Below are positions 52,003 to 61,035 of a stretch of 64,000 nucleotides of DNA, piece after piece (position 1 is the stretch's first letter; the number at the start of each line of letters is the position of its first letter). Source of the DNA: Cupriavidus lacunae (GTDB lineage Bacteria; Pseudomonadota; Gammaproteobacteria; Burkholderiales; Burkholderiaceae). The notes under the pieces are model-generated. The model was not told the DNA's origin. It worked only from the letters and a program-made list of their open reading frames with translations, and ran no database searches. Made by a program: the position numbers and the translations under genes. Location: assembly GCF_003353055.1 (NCBI RefSeq), contig NZ_QKWJ01000028.1:21304-85303 (forward strand), given 5' to 3'.

Positions 52003-53829
52003 ATGAGAACCATAAAGAATTGCCGGCAGGCGACGATTTCCCTCGTCGTTCTGGGCACAGTGGCGCCGAGCGCGCACGCCTTCGATTTCACGGCAGGACC
52101 TGACGATGCCATCAAGGGATCGCTCGTGACCAATATCACGGCTGGCGCGGCGAGCCGGACCAAGAACCCGAGCTGCTCGCTCACCGGAGACCCGAACGCG
52201 AACGGCTGCGGCACCGCTGCGAACGTCGATCAGTGGGGCGCCGGCGACAACGGTGACCTGAACTACAAGAAGGGGAAGCCATACAGCACCTACCTGAGCG
52301 CGACCAGCGAGCTGCTGTTGACGATGCCCGGCGAAGGGCTGAAGTTTATGGCGCGCGGCACGGGCATGTACGACTTCATGGCCAAGAACACGGAGCGCAC
52401 GGAGCTGGCAAGCGACGCACGGGCACAGGTCGTCTACGACGCGTATTTGCTGGATCTGTGGGCCCAGAAGGACTTCACCATTGGCGATCGAAACGCGCAC
52501 GTCCGCCTCGGCAACCAGGTGATCAACTGGGGCGAGAGCATGTTCGCCACTGGCGGCATCAATGCCACCAACTCGCTCGATATGCAAAAGCTCTTGGTTC
52601 CAGGCTCGCAGCTCAAGCAGGCAGTGCTGCCGGCGCCGATGTTGAGCTTTGCCAGCGAACTGTCCCACGGTGTAAGCACCGAGGCCTACTATCAGTTCAT
52701 CTGGAAAGGCAATCGCATCCCGCCGGTCGGCTCGTACTGGTCCGTGTCAAACGTCGTTGGCCGCGGTGCCGAACCGTTCACGGTCAATCCGAACAACTTC
52801 AATGCGAACGGCCCCAGCGCCGGTACCATCGCGGGCATGACGGGACAGAACGCCCATGATCCGGCCACGATCGCCGCAATCAACAATGGACTCGTCAACG
52901 GCGAGTTTGCCAATTCGTTCGGTCTTCCCGTCTCCAGCATACTGCCGTCGAAGTACAAGCCGCAGTTCGGCGTAAAGTTCAACTACGCGCCGCGTAGCAT
53001 CGATGCGAACTTCGCGTTCTACTACGAAAACTATACCGACAAGTCGCCGGTGCTGACTTCCTTCGCGAACAATACGCTGCAGTGGTCGAACCTCGAGAAC
53101 CGTCAGCTCTTTGGCGTCAGTGCTAACTTCCCGCTTGGCCCTTGGGCTATCGGCACCGAGCTGTCGTATCGCCCGCGAGACGCCGTGGCGCTGTCAAGCT
53201 GCTACGGCGCCGGGGGGCCGCCCGATCTGAACGTGAACCCGGGAGGGGTCGACTGCCAGCAGTGGGCCGACAAGAAGAAATTCCAGTTCGGTATCAATGG
53301 CCTGCTGGCGCTTACGCGCAGCGAGTACCCGTTCCTCAAATGGATCGGCGCGGATTCGGGAACCTTGACGGCAGAGCTGACGTGGATCTACTACCCGGGC
53401 CTGAGCCAGAGCGGCGTCACGCGGACCGTCAATGGGCAGCAGGTCACGCAGTTGCCCCAGGCGGGATATCTGACCTGGCTGAACAACAACTCTGGAACGG
53501 GCTATCCGATCGGGATGGGTCAGGGTACGTCGAGTTCGGTGGGCACGACGATCGATTTCAACTGGACCTATGACGGTACGCTGATCCCCGGCTGGCAGGT
53601 CACGCCCGGGGTGACGTTCTCGGCCGGACTCTATGGCTACACGCCGACATTCTCGGCTAACTACCTGCAGGGTCTGAAGTCGGCAAACCTCTACATCCTG
53701 TTCAATCAGAACCCGACCAAATGGCAGGCGGGCGTCAACTACACCATGTTCTGGGGCGGACACAACACGGTGGGCAATCCTTACTCGGATCGAAACTTCG
53801 TCGGCTTGTTCGTGACCCGGAATTTCTGA
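52003..53829 (+). CDS. DUF1302 outer-membrane protein
   Basis: A 608-residue predicted outer-membrane beta-barrel. The signal peptide ends in AHA (about residues 24-26). The mature start FDFTAGPDDAIKGSLVTNIT and the motif LGNQVINWGESMFATGGINA are the DUF1302 signature, and the protein ends RNF with a terminal Phe. Beta-strand alternation covers the whole length. Together with DUF1329, DUF1302 proteins are found in operons for hydrophobic compounds such as terpenoids, steroids and alkyl chains, presumably as an uptake pore. It lies 68 bp after DUF1329 with a GGGGAGAG site. Confidence 0.92.
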   Translation: MRTIKNCRQATISLVVLGTVAPSAHAFDFTAGPDDAIKGSLVTNITAGAASRTKNPSCSLTGDPNANGCGTAANVDQWGAGDNGDLNYKKGKPYSTYLSATSELLLTMPGEGLKFMARGTGMYDFMAKNTERTELASDARAQVVYDAYLLDLWAQKDFTIGDRNAHVRLGNQVINWGESMFATGGINATNSLDMQKLLVPGSQLKQAVLPAPMLSFASELSHGVSTEAYYQFIWKGNRIPPVGSYWSVSNVVGRGAEPFTVNPNNFNANGPSAGTIAGMTGQNAHDPATIAAINNGLVNGEFANSFGLPVSSILPSKYKPQFGVKFNYAPRSIDANFAFYYENYTDKSPVLTSFANNTLQWSNLENRQLFGVSANFPLGPWAIGTELSYRPRDAVALSSCYGAGGPPDLNVNPGGVDCQQWADKKKFQFGINGLLALTRSEYPFLKWIGADSGTLTAELTWIYYPGLSQSGVTRTVNGQQVTQLPQAGYLTWLNNNSGTGYPIGMGQGTSSSVGTTIDFNWTYDGTLIPGWQVTPGVTFSAGLYGYTPTFSANYLQGLKSANLYILFNQNPTKWQAGVNYTMFWGGHNTVGNPYSDRNFVGLFVTRNF

Positions 53830-53892
53830 CGCGGTCGCCCGCCCGAGGTGGCGCACACGGTGCGCCGTCGGGATACTTGAAGGAGTAGTGTC

Positions 53893-56253
53893 GTGTTGAA
53901 TCGTCTTGTCAGTGGTCTGGAAAGGATCTTTTTCGGCCATCGTGCAATCGTGCTTGCTGTGATCGGCCTGTTCACGGTCGTGATGGCGGTATTCGCCGTC
54001 CAATTGCGCATGGACGCTGGCTTCGAGAAGCAGATGCCGATTGGCCATGAATACGTGCAGACTTTCCAGAAATACCGTTCCGATCTGCTTGGAGCCAACC
54101 GTATCACCGTAGTCGTGCGCGCCCGGAAAGGTTCGATCTGGACGCCGGAGGGATTGACGCGCTTGTACAAGGTGACCCAGGCAGTCACGTATCTGCCGAA
54201 CGTGGACCGGGGTGGTGTGCGCTCGCTCTGGACACCGAACGCATTCGTCAACGAAATCACCGAAGAAGGTTTCCGTGCGGAGCCGATCATCTCGGGCACG
54301 ATCACGCCCGACCAACTGACGCCGGCGGTGGTTGAGAACATTCGCCACGCGACCACGCTGGGCGGCTATGTCGGTACGCTCGTCTCGCATAACGAAGACA
54401 GCGCGATGGTCACGGCCGAGCTGAACGAGCGCGACAGCACCGGCAAGGTGCTCGACTATGTGGCGTTCAACCATACGCTCGAAGAGAAGATCCGCAAGCC
54501 GTTCGAGGATGCCGGCTACGAAGTGCAGATCATCGGTTTTGCCAAGCAGATCGGTGACATTGCCGATGGCGCAGTGGCCGTGCTCAGTTTCTGCGCGATC
54601 GCGCTGCTGCTGACTGCGCTCGCGGTTTACTGGTACTGCCATTCGGTGCGCTTCACGGTGCTGCTGATTGTCTGTTCCCTGTCGTCGCTGGTCTGGCAAT
54701 TCGGCACGTTGCGCCTGCTGGGCTTTGGTCTGGATCCGCTCGCGGTGCTGGTGCCCTTCCTGGTGTTTGCCATTGGGGTCTCGCACGGTGTACAGCAGGT
54801 CAACTTCATCGTGCGTGAAATCGCGCGCGGCAATAGCCCGTTCGATGCAGCGCGCCACAGTTTCACTGGCCTGCTGATCCCCGGTGTGCTGGCACTCGTC
54901 ACCGCCTTCGTGTCGTTTGTCACGCTGCTGTTGATCCCGATTCCGATGGTGCGCGAACTGGCCATCACGGCTTCGCTGGGCGTGGCCTACAAGATCGTCA
55001 CCAACCTGATCCTGCTGCCGATCGCCGCATCGTGCTTCAACTTCACCCAGGCCTACGCTGAAAGCGCACTCAAGCGTAGTGCGCGTCGCTCGGAGCTGCT
55101 GCGTCCACTGTCGCTGGTGGCCAAACCGAAGTTCGCGGGCGCCACGCTGTTGATCACGCTGGTGGTGTTTGGGGTCTCGGTCTGGCAGAGCCGCGACCGC
55201 GTGATCGGCACGCTACAGCCCGGTGCGCCCGAGCTGCGCGAGGAAGCGCGTTTCAACCGGGATGCGACGGCCATCGCCGGCAACTATGACATGGGTCTGG
55301 ACTGGCTGTCGGTGGCGATCGAATCGAGCGGCAAGGCGTGCGACAACCCGGCCGTCGGCTTGTACGAGGACGAATTCACCGCCGCCATGCGCACCGAGCC
55401 CGGTGTGGTGTCTGCTCAGTCGTACTCGGGGATGCTGCGTACCTACAACGCGGGCTACAACGAAGACTATCCAAAGATGAACGTCGTGCCGATCGATCCG
55501 GACAACTACGGTGCGGTGTCGGTTGACGTGGCACGCCTGAAGGGCTTCATGAAGGCCGACTGCAGCATGACCGCCGTCCACCTGTACCTGGCCGATCACA
55601 AGGCGACGACCATCAACCGGGTGATCGACGCTGTGAAGCACTACCGCGTGTCGCACCCGTTCCCGGGGGTCAACATCCGCCTGGCCGCGGGCAATGCCGG
55701 CGTGCTGGCCGCCACCAATGACGAGGTGGAGCGCAGCGAGCTGCCGATGATGCTGTACGTGTACGCCGCGATCGTGATTCTCGTGTTCCTCGCTTACCGC
55801 GACTGGCGCTCGATGCTGGCCTGCTGCGTGCCGCTCACCGTCGCCACCTTCATCGGCTACTGGTTCATGAAGGAGCTCAAGATCGGCCTGACGGTAGCGA
55901 CCTTGCCGGTGATGGTGCTGGCCGTGGGTATCGGTGTGGACTATGCGCTGTACATCTACAACCGGCTGCAGCGGCACTTGGCCGAGGGCGACCCGATCGA
56001 GCGGGCCATGGAGCGTGCGCTGGAGTTCGAGTGCGTGGCGACCATCTTTACCGCCATCACGCTTGCGGTGGGCGTGGCGACGTGGAGCTTCTCGGCCCTC
56101 AAGTTCCAGGCCGATATGGGCAAGCTGCTGGCCTTCATGTTTATCGTCAACCTGGTGATGGCGATGACGGCATTGCCCGCGCTGGCCTCGGTGCTGGAGC
56201 GTTGGTTCCCGCGCCGCAAGCCGGCACGCGTGCCGGGCCTGCTCAGCCACTGA
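53893..56253 (+). CDS. RND-superfamily (MMPL-like) transporter
   Basis: A 786-residue membrane protein with two sterol-sensing-like halves. Helix 1 is at about 17-37, a periplasmic loop runs to about 220, helices 2-6 are at about 222-400, the second loop runs to about 615, and the last helices end near 765. GIGVDYALYIYNRLQRHLAE is the half-two relay region, FAIGVSHGVQQVNFIVREIA the first. A GTG start at 53893 follows AGGAG at eight bases. This HAE3/MMPL-like group differs from AcrB in having no outer-membrane partner gene. Beside DUF1302/DUF1329 it probably moves hydrophobic substrate or lipid-like molecules. Confidence 0.9.
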   Translation: MLNRLVSGLERIFFGHRAIVLAVIGLFTVVMAVFAVQLRMDAGFEKQMPIGHEYVQTFQKYRSDLLGANRITVVVRARKGSIWTPEGLTRLYKVTQAVTYLPNVDRGGVRSLWTPNAFVNEITEEGFRAEPIISGTITPDQLTPAVVENIRHATTLGGYVGTLVSHNEDSAMVTAELNERDSTGKVLDYVAFNHTLEEKIRKPFEDAGYEVQIIGFAKQIGDIADGAVAVLSFCAIALLLTALAVYWYCHSVRFTVLLIVCSLSSLVWQFGTLRLLGFGLDPLAVLVPFLVFAIGVSHGVQQVNFIVREIARGNSPFDAARHSFTGLLIPGVLALVTAFVSFVTLLLIPIPMVRELAITASLGVAYKIVTNLILLPIAASCFNFTQAYAESALKRSARRSELLRPLSLVAKPKFAGATLLITLVVFGVSVWQSRDRVIGTLQPGAPELREEARFNRDATAIAGNYDMGLDWLSVAIESSGKACDNPAVGLYEDEFTAAMRTEPGVVSAQSYSGMLRTYNAGYNEDYPKMNVVPIDPDNYGAVSVDVARLKGFMKADCSMTAVHLYLADHKATTINRVIDAVKHYRVSHPFPGVNIRLAAGNAGVLAATNDEVERSELPMMLYVYAAIVILVFLAYRDWRSMLACCVPLTVATFIGYWFMKELKIGLTVATLPVMVLAVGIGVDYALYIYNRLQRHLAEGDPIERAMERALEFECVATIFTAITLAVGVATWSFSALKFQADMGKLLAFMFIVNLVMAMTALPALASVLERWFPRRKPARVPGLLSH

Positions 56254-56268
56254 CCCGGAGACACAGCC

Positions 56269-57240
56269 ATGATCAAGACTTTTGTGACCAGCATTGCGCT
56301 GTGCATCGCCACGGCAGCATTTGCACAAGCACCATCGGAAGGCACGGTCGCCACGTGGGCTGCGAAGCCCGCGCACACGTGGAGCGCGCCGACCCACATG
56401 ATGCTGCTGGACGCCACGCGCGCCGGCAAACGCATCGTCGCCGTGGGGGAGCACGGCATCGTTCTGCTCTCCGACGACGACGGCAAGACCTATCGGCAGG
56501 CTCGTACGGTGCCGGTTTCCGCCACGCTGTCCGCCGTCACGTTTACCGATGACCGGCACGGCTGGATCGTGGGGCAGTGGGGCGTGATCCTTGCGACCAA
56601 CGACGGCGGTGAAACCTGGAGCAAGCAGCGCATGGACACGGCGGTCGATCAGCCGCTGTTCTCGGTGCTCTTTACGAACGACCACGACGGCATTGCTGTG
56701 GGCCTGTGGTCATTGATGCTTCAGACCCATGATGGCGGCAAGACGTGGGCTCGCACCACGCTGCCCAAGCCGCCCGGCGGTGGCAAGGCGGACCGCAATC
56801 TCTACCACGTATTTGCCGATCGGCAAGGCGCGCTCTATGTCTCCGCTGAGCAGGGGGCCGTGCTCAAGTCGACCGACGGTGGTGTGAACTGGGACTATCT
56901 CGCCACGGGGGGGAAGGGCTCGTTGTGGTCAGGCGTGGCGATGCCCGATGGGCGGATCGTTGTGGGCGGCCTGCTCGGCAGCCTGTTCCAGAGCAGCGAT
57001 GGCGGGGCGACCTGGCGACCGTTGAAGGCAGAAACCAAGAGTTCGGTCACCAGTCTTGCCGCAGCGGGCAAGGGGCTCATTGCCGTTGGGCTCGATGGGC
57101 TGGTGGTGAAGCAGCGTGAAGACGGTGCGCCGCTGGAGGTCGCGCAGCGCCCGGATCGGGCTGCGCTGACCGCCGCGCTGATCGATGCAACTGGCCGGCC
57201 GATTCTGTTCTCAAATGAGGGTGTGCTGGCAGGCCTGTAA
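56269..57240 (+). CDS. YCF48/BNR-repeat exported protein
   Basis: A 323-residue beta-propeller protein. The signal peptide ends in AFA (about residue 19). Repeated blades show DGGETW, DGGKTW, DGGVNW and DGGATW, and GHGIVLLSDDDGK in blade 1. Similar YCF48-like proteins assist assembly of photosystem II in chloroplast-type organisms, but in Proteobacteria they travel with DUF1302/DUF1329/RND genes and have no known function. It follows the RND gene by 15 bp. A periplasmic assembly factor or substrate-binding blade protein is likely. Confidence 0.88.
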   Translation: MIKTFVTSIALCIATAAFAQAPSEGTVATWAAKPAHTWSAPTHMMLLDATRAGKRIVAVGEHGIVLLSDDDGKTYRQARTVPVSATLSAVTFTDDRHGWIVGQWGVILATNDGGETWSKQRMDTAVDQPLFSVLFTNDHDGIAVGLWSLMLQTHDGGKTWARTTLPKPPGGGKADRNLYHVFADRQGALYVSAEQGAVLKSTDGGVNWDYLATGGKGSLWSGVAMPDGRIVVGGLLGSLFQSSDGGATWRPLKAETKSSVTSLAAAGKGLIAVGLDGLVVKQREDGAPLEVAQRPDRAALTAALIDATGRPILFSNEGVLAGL

Positions 57241-57258
57241 GCCGATTTCCACGAAAAA

Positions 57259-57430
57259 AGCGCTACGCGCCGGATCACCGTCAGCAACCTCCAGCATTAC
57301 TTTCCGACTCGACCGTCAGTAGCAGATGCACGTTGCCGCGCTGGTCAACCCGATGGCCGGCGGGTTGGCGCTTCAGTTCGAGACAGGCCGCATGAAGCGT
57401 CCTTGCATGCGCGGCCTGGAGCAAACATAG
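57259..57430 (+). pseudogene. Truncated, frameshifted TetR relic
   Basis: Two short frames carry pieces of a TetR protein. From 57259, ATRRITVSNLQHYFPTRPSV corresponds to the HTH end of the regulator at 34055 (GISISNLQYYFPTRQAV). From about 57338, in another frame, ALVNPMAGGLALQFETGRMK then RPCMRGLEQT corresponds to its C-terminal helix (LADGLALQLGAGRNKRDYPRGLD). The roughly 110-residue core between them is missing, and the two pieces are out of frame with each other. It is a decayed third TetR gene. The rest of 57241-57565 holds nothing else recognisable. Confidence 0.6.
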
Positions 57431-57565
57431 GTTGCGGCTGCGAACTACATCACGCGGGTACGGGTGCCCATCGTTACTGATATCTGACGCTTGGTCCCTC
57501 GGCTTGGCGTCGTCATGAGGACCGCGGCTCGCAGCGGCAACACACAGGGCAAATCAAATTCAACG

Positions 57566-58597
57566 ATGACCAGAACGTCTCAACAACTCGATGTCGCCAG
57601 TTTGGCGGGTTATCTGGAAAACCATTTACCCGGTTTCGAAGGTCCTCTGGATGCGGAGAAATTTGCCGGAGGCCAGTCAAATCCGACCTTTCTGCTGCAG
57701 TCGCGCAGCGGCCGCTACGTGCTCAGGCGCCAGCCGCTGGGCGAGCTGCTGAAGTCCGCCCACGCGGTGGATCGCGAATTCAGGATCCTGACCGCGCTTT
57801 CAGGGACCGCGGTGCCGGTTGCGCGTCCGTATCACCTGTGCGTGGACCGCGACGTGATCGGCAGCATGTTCTATGTGATGAGCTTCGAGGATGGGCGCAT
57901 CTTCTGGAATCCCGCCCTGCCAGAGCTGCCTCGGCCAGATCGCGCAGACTGCTACGACGCGGTGCTGCAGACCATGGCGGCGCTGCATGACATCGATGTG
58001 GAGGCTGCCGGACTTGCTGACTACGGCCGGCCTGGCAGTTACTTCGAGCGACAGATCGGCGTCTGGACCAAGCAGTACCGTGCGGCAGAGACCGAACGGC
58101 TCGACGCGATGGAAACGTTGATCGGCTGGCTGCCGAGGGCCTGCCCCGAAGATGCAGGTCCGTCAACGCTCGTGCATGGCGACTTCCGGATTGATAATGT
58201 GATGTTCGAGCGCGATAGCTACCGCGTGAAGGCCGTCCTCGACTGGGAGCTTTCCACACTTGGCAATCCGCTCGCCGATCTTGCTTACTTCTGCATGTGC
58301 CTGCGACTGCCATCGGATGGCCTCGTCCCGGGTCTCGCCGGCCAGGATCGCGCCGCGCTCGGCGTGCCGCAGGAAGCCGAAATTGTCGCGCGCTATTGCG
58401 AGCTGCGCGGCATCGAACCCATCCGCGACTGGCATTTCTACCTGGCGTTCAGCTTCTTCAGGCTCGCCGCGATCGCTCAGGGCGTGAAGGCTCGCGCACT
58501 GAAGGGCAATGCGTCAAGCACGGCGGCCCTGCGAGTCGGAGACATGACGCGGGCTCTGGCCGAGGAGGCCGTGCGCGTGATCAACGCGCACGCCTGA
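57566..58597 (+). CDS. APH-type phosphotransferase (ACAD10/11 kinase-like)
   Basis: A 343-residue aminoglycoside-phosphotransferase-fold kinase. The catalytic loop is H204-G-D206 to N211 (LVHGDFRIDNVMF), the Mg2+ site is D226 (AVLDWELSTLGNPLADLAY), and the N-lobe has FAGGQSNPTFLLQS and VLRRQP. Homologues with this N-terminus are fused to acyl-CoA dehydrogenases in ACAD10/11 or stand alone (such as LvaA), and phosphorylate the hydroxyl of 4-hydroxyacyl-CoA, setting up elimination. The ATG at 57566 is chosen by domain start. With the dehydrogenase, partner protein, SDR and ligase nearby, a 4-hydroxyacid route is plausible. Confidence 0.88.
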   Translation: MTRTSQQLDVASLAGYLENHLPGFEGPLDAEKFAGGQSNPTFLLQSRSGRYVLRRQPLGELLKSAHAVDREFRILTALSGTAVPVARPYHLCVDRDVIGSMFYVMSFEDGRIFWNPALPELPRPDRADCYDAVLQTMAALHDIDVEAAGLADYGRPGSYFERQIGVWTKQYRAAETERLDAMETLIGWLPRACPEDAGPSTLVHGDFRIDNVMFERDSYRVKAVLDWELSTLGNPLADLAYFCMCLRLPSDGLVPGLAGQDRAALGVPQEAEIVARYCELRGIEPIRDWHFYLAFSFFRLAAIAQGVKARALKGNASSTAALRVGDMTRALAEEAVRVINAHA

Positions 58598-58650
58598 CAT
58601 ACGCCGCCGAAGCACACCATCAAAAACCGAATCAACTGGAGAAGCAAAGC

Positions 58651-59415
58651 ATGGCAACGAACCTGTTCCACCTGACCGGAAAGATCGCGCTCGTGACCGG
58701 CGCGAGCCGCGGTATCGGCGAGGAAATTGCGAAGCTGCTCGCCGAACAGGGTGCGCACGTGATCGTGTCCAGCCGCAAACTCGATGACTGTCAGGCGGTT
58801 GCCGACGAGATCGTCGAGGCAGGTGGCAAGGCTGAAGCGCTGGCGTGCCACGTTGGCCGAGTGGAGGACATCGCCGCGACGTTTGCACATATCCGCGACA
58901 AGCACGGTCGCCTCGACATCCTTGTCAACAACGCGGCGGCGAATCCGTATTTTGGCCATATCCTCGACACCGACATCAGCGCATACGAGAAGACGGTCGA
59001 AGTGAACGTGCGCGGCTACTTCTTCATGTCCGTCGAAGCCGGCAAGATGATGAAGGCGCAAGGCGGCGGTGCGATCGTCAATACCGCGTCGGTGCACGCA
59101 TTGCAGCCCGGCGACAAACAGGGCATCTATTCGATCACGAAGGCAGCCGTCGTCAATATGACGAAGGCTTTCGCAAAGGAATGCGGACCGCTCGGCATCA
59201 GGGTGAACGCGCTGCTTCCAGGCCTCACGAAGACGAAATTCGCGGGTGCCCTGTTCGAGGATCAGGCGATCTACGAACGATGGCTTGCCGATATCCCGCT
59301 GCGGCGTCACGCGGAGCCGCGGGAAATGGCCGGGACGGTGCTCTATCTTGTGTCGGACGCGTCGAGCTATACGAACGGCGAGTGCATTGTCGTCGACGGT
59401 GGCCTGACGATTTAA
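58651..59415 (+). CDS. Short-chain dehydrogenase/reductase
   Basis: A 254-residue classical SDR. The cofactor site is TGASRGIG (16-23), NNAA is at about 93-96, and the catalytic residues are S147 (NTASVHAL) with Y160-x3-K164 (YSITKAA). The end VVDGGLTI is typical of tetrameric members. HxxSSRK after strand 2 suggests NADP preference, though not firmly. The ATG lies 53 bp after the kinase gene with a GGAGAAG site. It probably oxidises or reduces an alcohol/ketone intermediate of the kinase-linked branch. Confidence 0.92.
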   Translation: MATNLFHLTGKIALVTGASRGIGEEIAKLLAEQGAHVIVSSRKLDDCQAVADEIVEAGGKAEALACHVGRVEDIAATFAHIRDKHGRLDILVNNAAANPYFGHILDTDISAYEKTVEVNVRGYFFMSVEAGKMMKAQGGGAIVNTASVHALQPGDKQGIYSITKAAVVNMTKAFAKECGPLGIRVNALLPGLTKTKFAGALFEDQAIYERWLADIPLRRHAEPREMAGTVLYLVSDASSYTNGECIVVDGGLTI

Positions 59416-59549
59416 ACCGAACAAGATGTGTGTGCAGGCTGGAGCTTGCGCACAGCCGTGGCCAACGCCGGATTGCAGTGCTGCGTTATGCGGCGGAGTT
59501 GATGCTAAAGGCGATCACGACTTTCGTGAATTATCTCAAGAAGGCGCAT

Positions 59550-60668
59550 ATGAATATCGGAGTGCCAGTAGAAACGCACGCGTACGAATCGCGCGTAGCC
59601 GCGACCCCGGAAACCGTGAAGAAGTATGTCGCACAGGGCCACAAGGTGGTGGTGCAGGCGGGTGCCGGCGTACGGGCCAGCCAGCCTGACAGCGCCTACG
59701 AGGCCGTCGGCGCGACCATCGGCAGCGCCGCCGAGGCGTTTGGCGCTGATCTCGTGCTGAAGGTGCGCGCACCCGAAGCCGGGGAACTGGCGCAAATGAA
59801 ACAGGGTGCGGTGCTGGTGGGCATGCTCAATCCGTTCGATGCCGAGAGCAAGGCGCGCATGGCGGCGGCCGGCATCACCGCGTTCGCGCTCGAAGCCGCG
59901 CCGCGCACCACGCGCGCGCAGAGCATGGACGTGCTGTCCTCGCAGGCCAATATCGCCGGCTACAAGGCCGTGCTGGTGGCCGCGCACCATTACCAGCGCT
60001 TCATGCCGATGCTGATGACCGCCGCGGGGACCGTCAAGGCGGCGCGCGTGCTGATCCTCGGTGCCGGCGTGGCCGGCCTGCAGGCCATCGCCACGGCCAA
60101 GCGCCTGGGCGCGATGATCGAAGCGTCCGATGTGCGCCCCGCCGTGAAGGAGCAGATCGAATCGCTCGGCGGCAAGTTCCTGGACGTGCCTTTCATCACC
60201 GATGAAGAGCGCGAGATCGCGCAAGGCGTCGGTGGCTATGCCCGCCCGATGCCACCGGACTGGATGCGCCGCCAGGCCGAACTCGTGCATGAGCGCGCCA
60301 AGCAGGCCGACATCATCATCACCACGGCGCTGATTCCGGGCCGCAAGGCGCCCGTGCTGCTGCAGGAAGCAACCGTGCAGCAGATGAAGCCGGGCTCGGT
60401 GGTGGTCGACCTGGCCGCTGCGCAGGGCGGCAACTGCCCGCTGACCGTGGCTGACGAAGTGGTCGAGCGCCATGGCGTGATCTTTGTCGGGTACACCAAC
60501 CTCGCCAGCATGGTCGCGGCCGACGCGTCGGCGCTCTACGCACGCAACGTGCTGGATTTCCTCAAGCTGGTGATCGACAAGGACGGCCAGTTCGTAATCA
60601 ACAAGGACGACGATATCGTCACCGCCTGCCTGATGACGCGGCGGGAAGAATTGGCATTGGCCTGCTAA
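59550..60668 (+). CDS. pntAA: NAD(P) transhydrogenase subunit alpha 1
   Basis: A 372-residue soluble NAD(H)-binding domain I of proton-translocating transhydrogenase. It begins NIGVPVETHAYESRVAATPE, with the alanine-dehydrogenase-like fold, RVLILGAGVAGLQAIATAKR for NAD binding and EASDVRPAVKEQIESLGG. It lies on the cytoplasmic face and exchanges hydride with domain III in PntB. The ATG is preceded by AGAAGG, and an upstream in-frame extension is a shadow of the SDR gene. The first gene of the transhydrogenase operon is 134 bp after the SDR, close enough to be co-transcribed with it. Confidence 0.95.
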   Translation: MNIGVPVETHAYESRVAATPETVKKYVAQGHKVVVQAGAGVRASQPDSAYEAVGATIGSAAEAFGADLVLKVRAPEAGELAQMKQGAVLVGMLNPFDAESKARMAAAGITAFALEAAPRTTRAQSMDVLSSQANIAGYKAVLVAAHHYQRFMPMLMTAAGTVKAARVLILGAGVAGLQAIATAKRLGAMIEASDVRPAVKEQIESLGGKFLDVPFITDEEREIAQGVGGYARPMPPDWMRRQAELVHERAKQADIIITTALIPGRKAPVLLQEATVQQMKPGSVVVDLAAAQGGNCPLTVADEVVERHGVIFVGYTNLASMVAADASALYARNVLDFLKLVIDKDGQFVINKDDDIVTACLMTRREELALAC

Positions 60669-60678
60669 GGAGACATCC

Positions 60679-61035
60679 ATGGAAATGGTGAACCACACGG
60701 TGATCAACCTGATCATCTTCGTTCTGGCGATCTATGTGGGCTACCACGTGGTCTGGACCGTCACGCCCGCGCTGCATACGCCGCTGATGGCGGTGACCAA
60801 TGCGATCTCGGCCATCATCATCGTCGGCGCCATGCTGGCGGCTGGCCTGACCGAAGGCGGCGTGGGCCGCACCATGGGCACGCTGGCGGTGGCGCTGGCC
60901 GCCGTCAATGTGTTCGGCGGCTTCCTGGTCACGCAACGCATGCTGGAGATGTTCCGCAAGAAGGCGCCCAAGGTGAAGGCCGAGGCCAATGTGCCGGCGC
61001 ACGCTGGCGCAGGACTGGTGGAGATGCCGCGATGA
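60679..61035 (+). CDS. pntAB: NAD(P) transhydrogenase subunit alpha 2
   Basis: A 118-residue membrane subunit with three helices (starting INLIIFVLAIYVGYHVVW, then AISAIIIVGAMLAAG and LAVALAAVNVFGGFLVTQR). It forms part of the proton channel of domain II. A GGAGA site precedes the ATG, and its stop overlaps the pntB start by four bases (ATGA). Three-subunit enzymes with a separate PntAB are usual in many Alpha- and Betaproteobacteria. Confidence 0.94.
   Translation: MEMVNHTVINLIIFVLAIYVGYHVVWTVTPALHTPLMAVTNAISAIIIVGAMLAAGLTEGGVGRTMGTLAVALAAVNVFGGFLVTQRMLEMFRKKAPKVKAEANVPAHAGAGLVEMPR

Noticed and set aside
53194..56685. Minus-strand ORFs of 554 and 490 codons
   Set aside because: Antisense to the DUF1302 and RND transporter genes; no recognisable motifs and heavy His/Arg content.
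59424..59549. Possible relic of the small acyl-CoA dehydrogenase partner
   Set aside because: AVLRYAAELML resembles VLGSAAELMLF of the partner proteins, but the match is about ten residues and could be chance.
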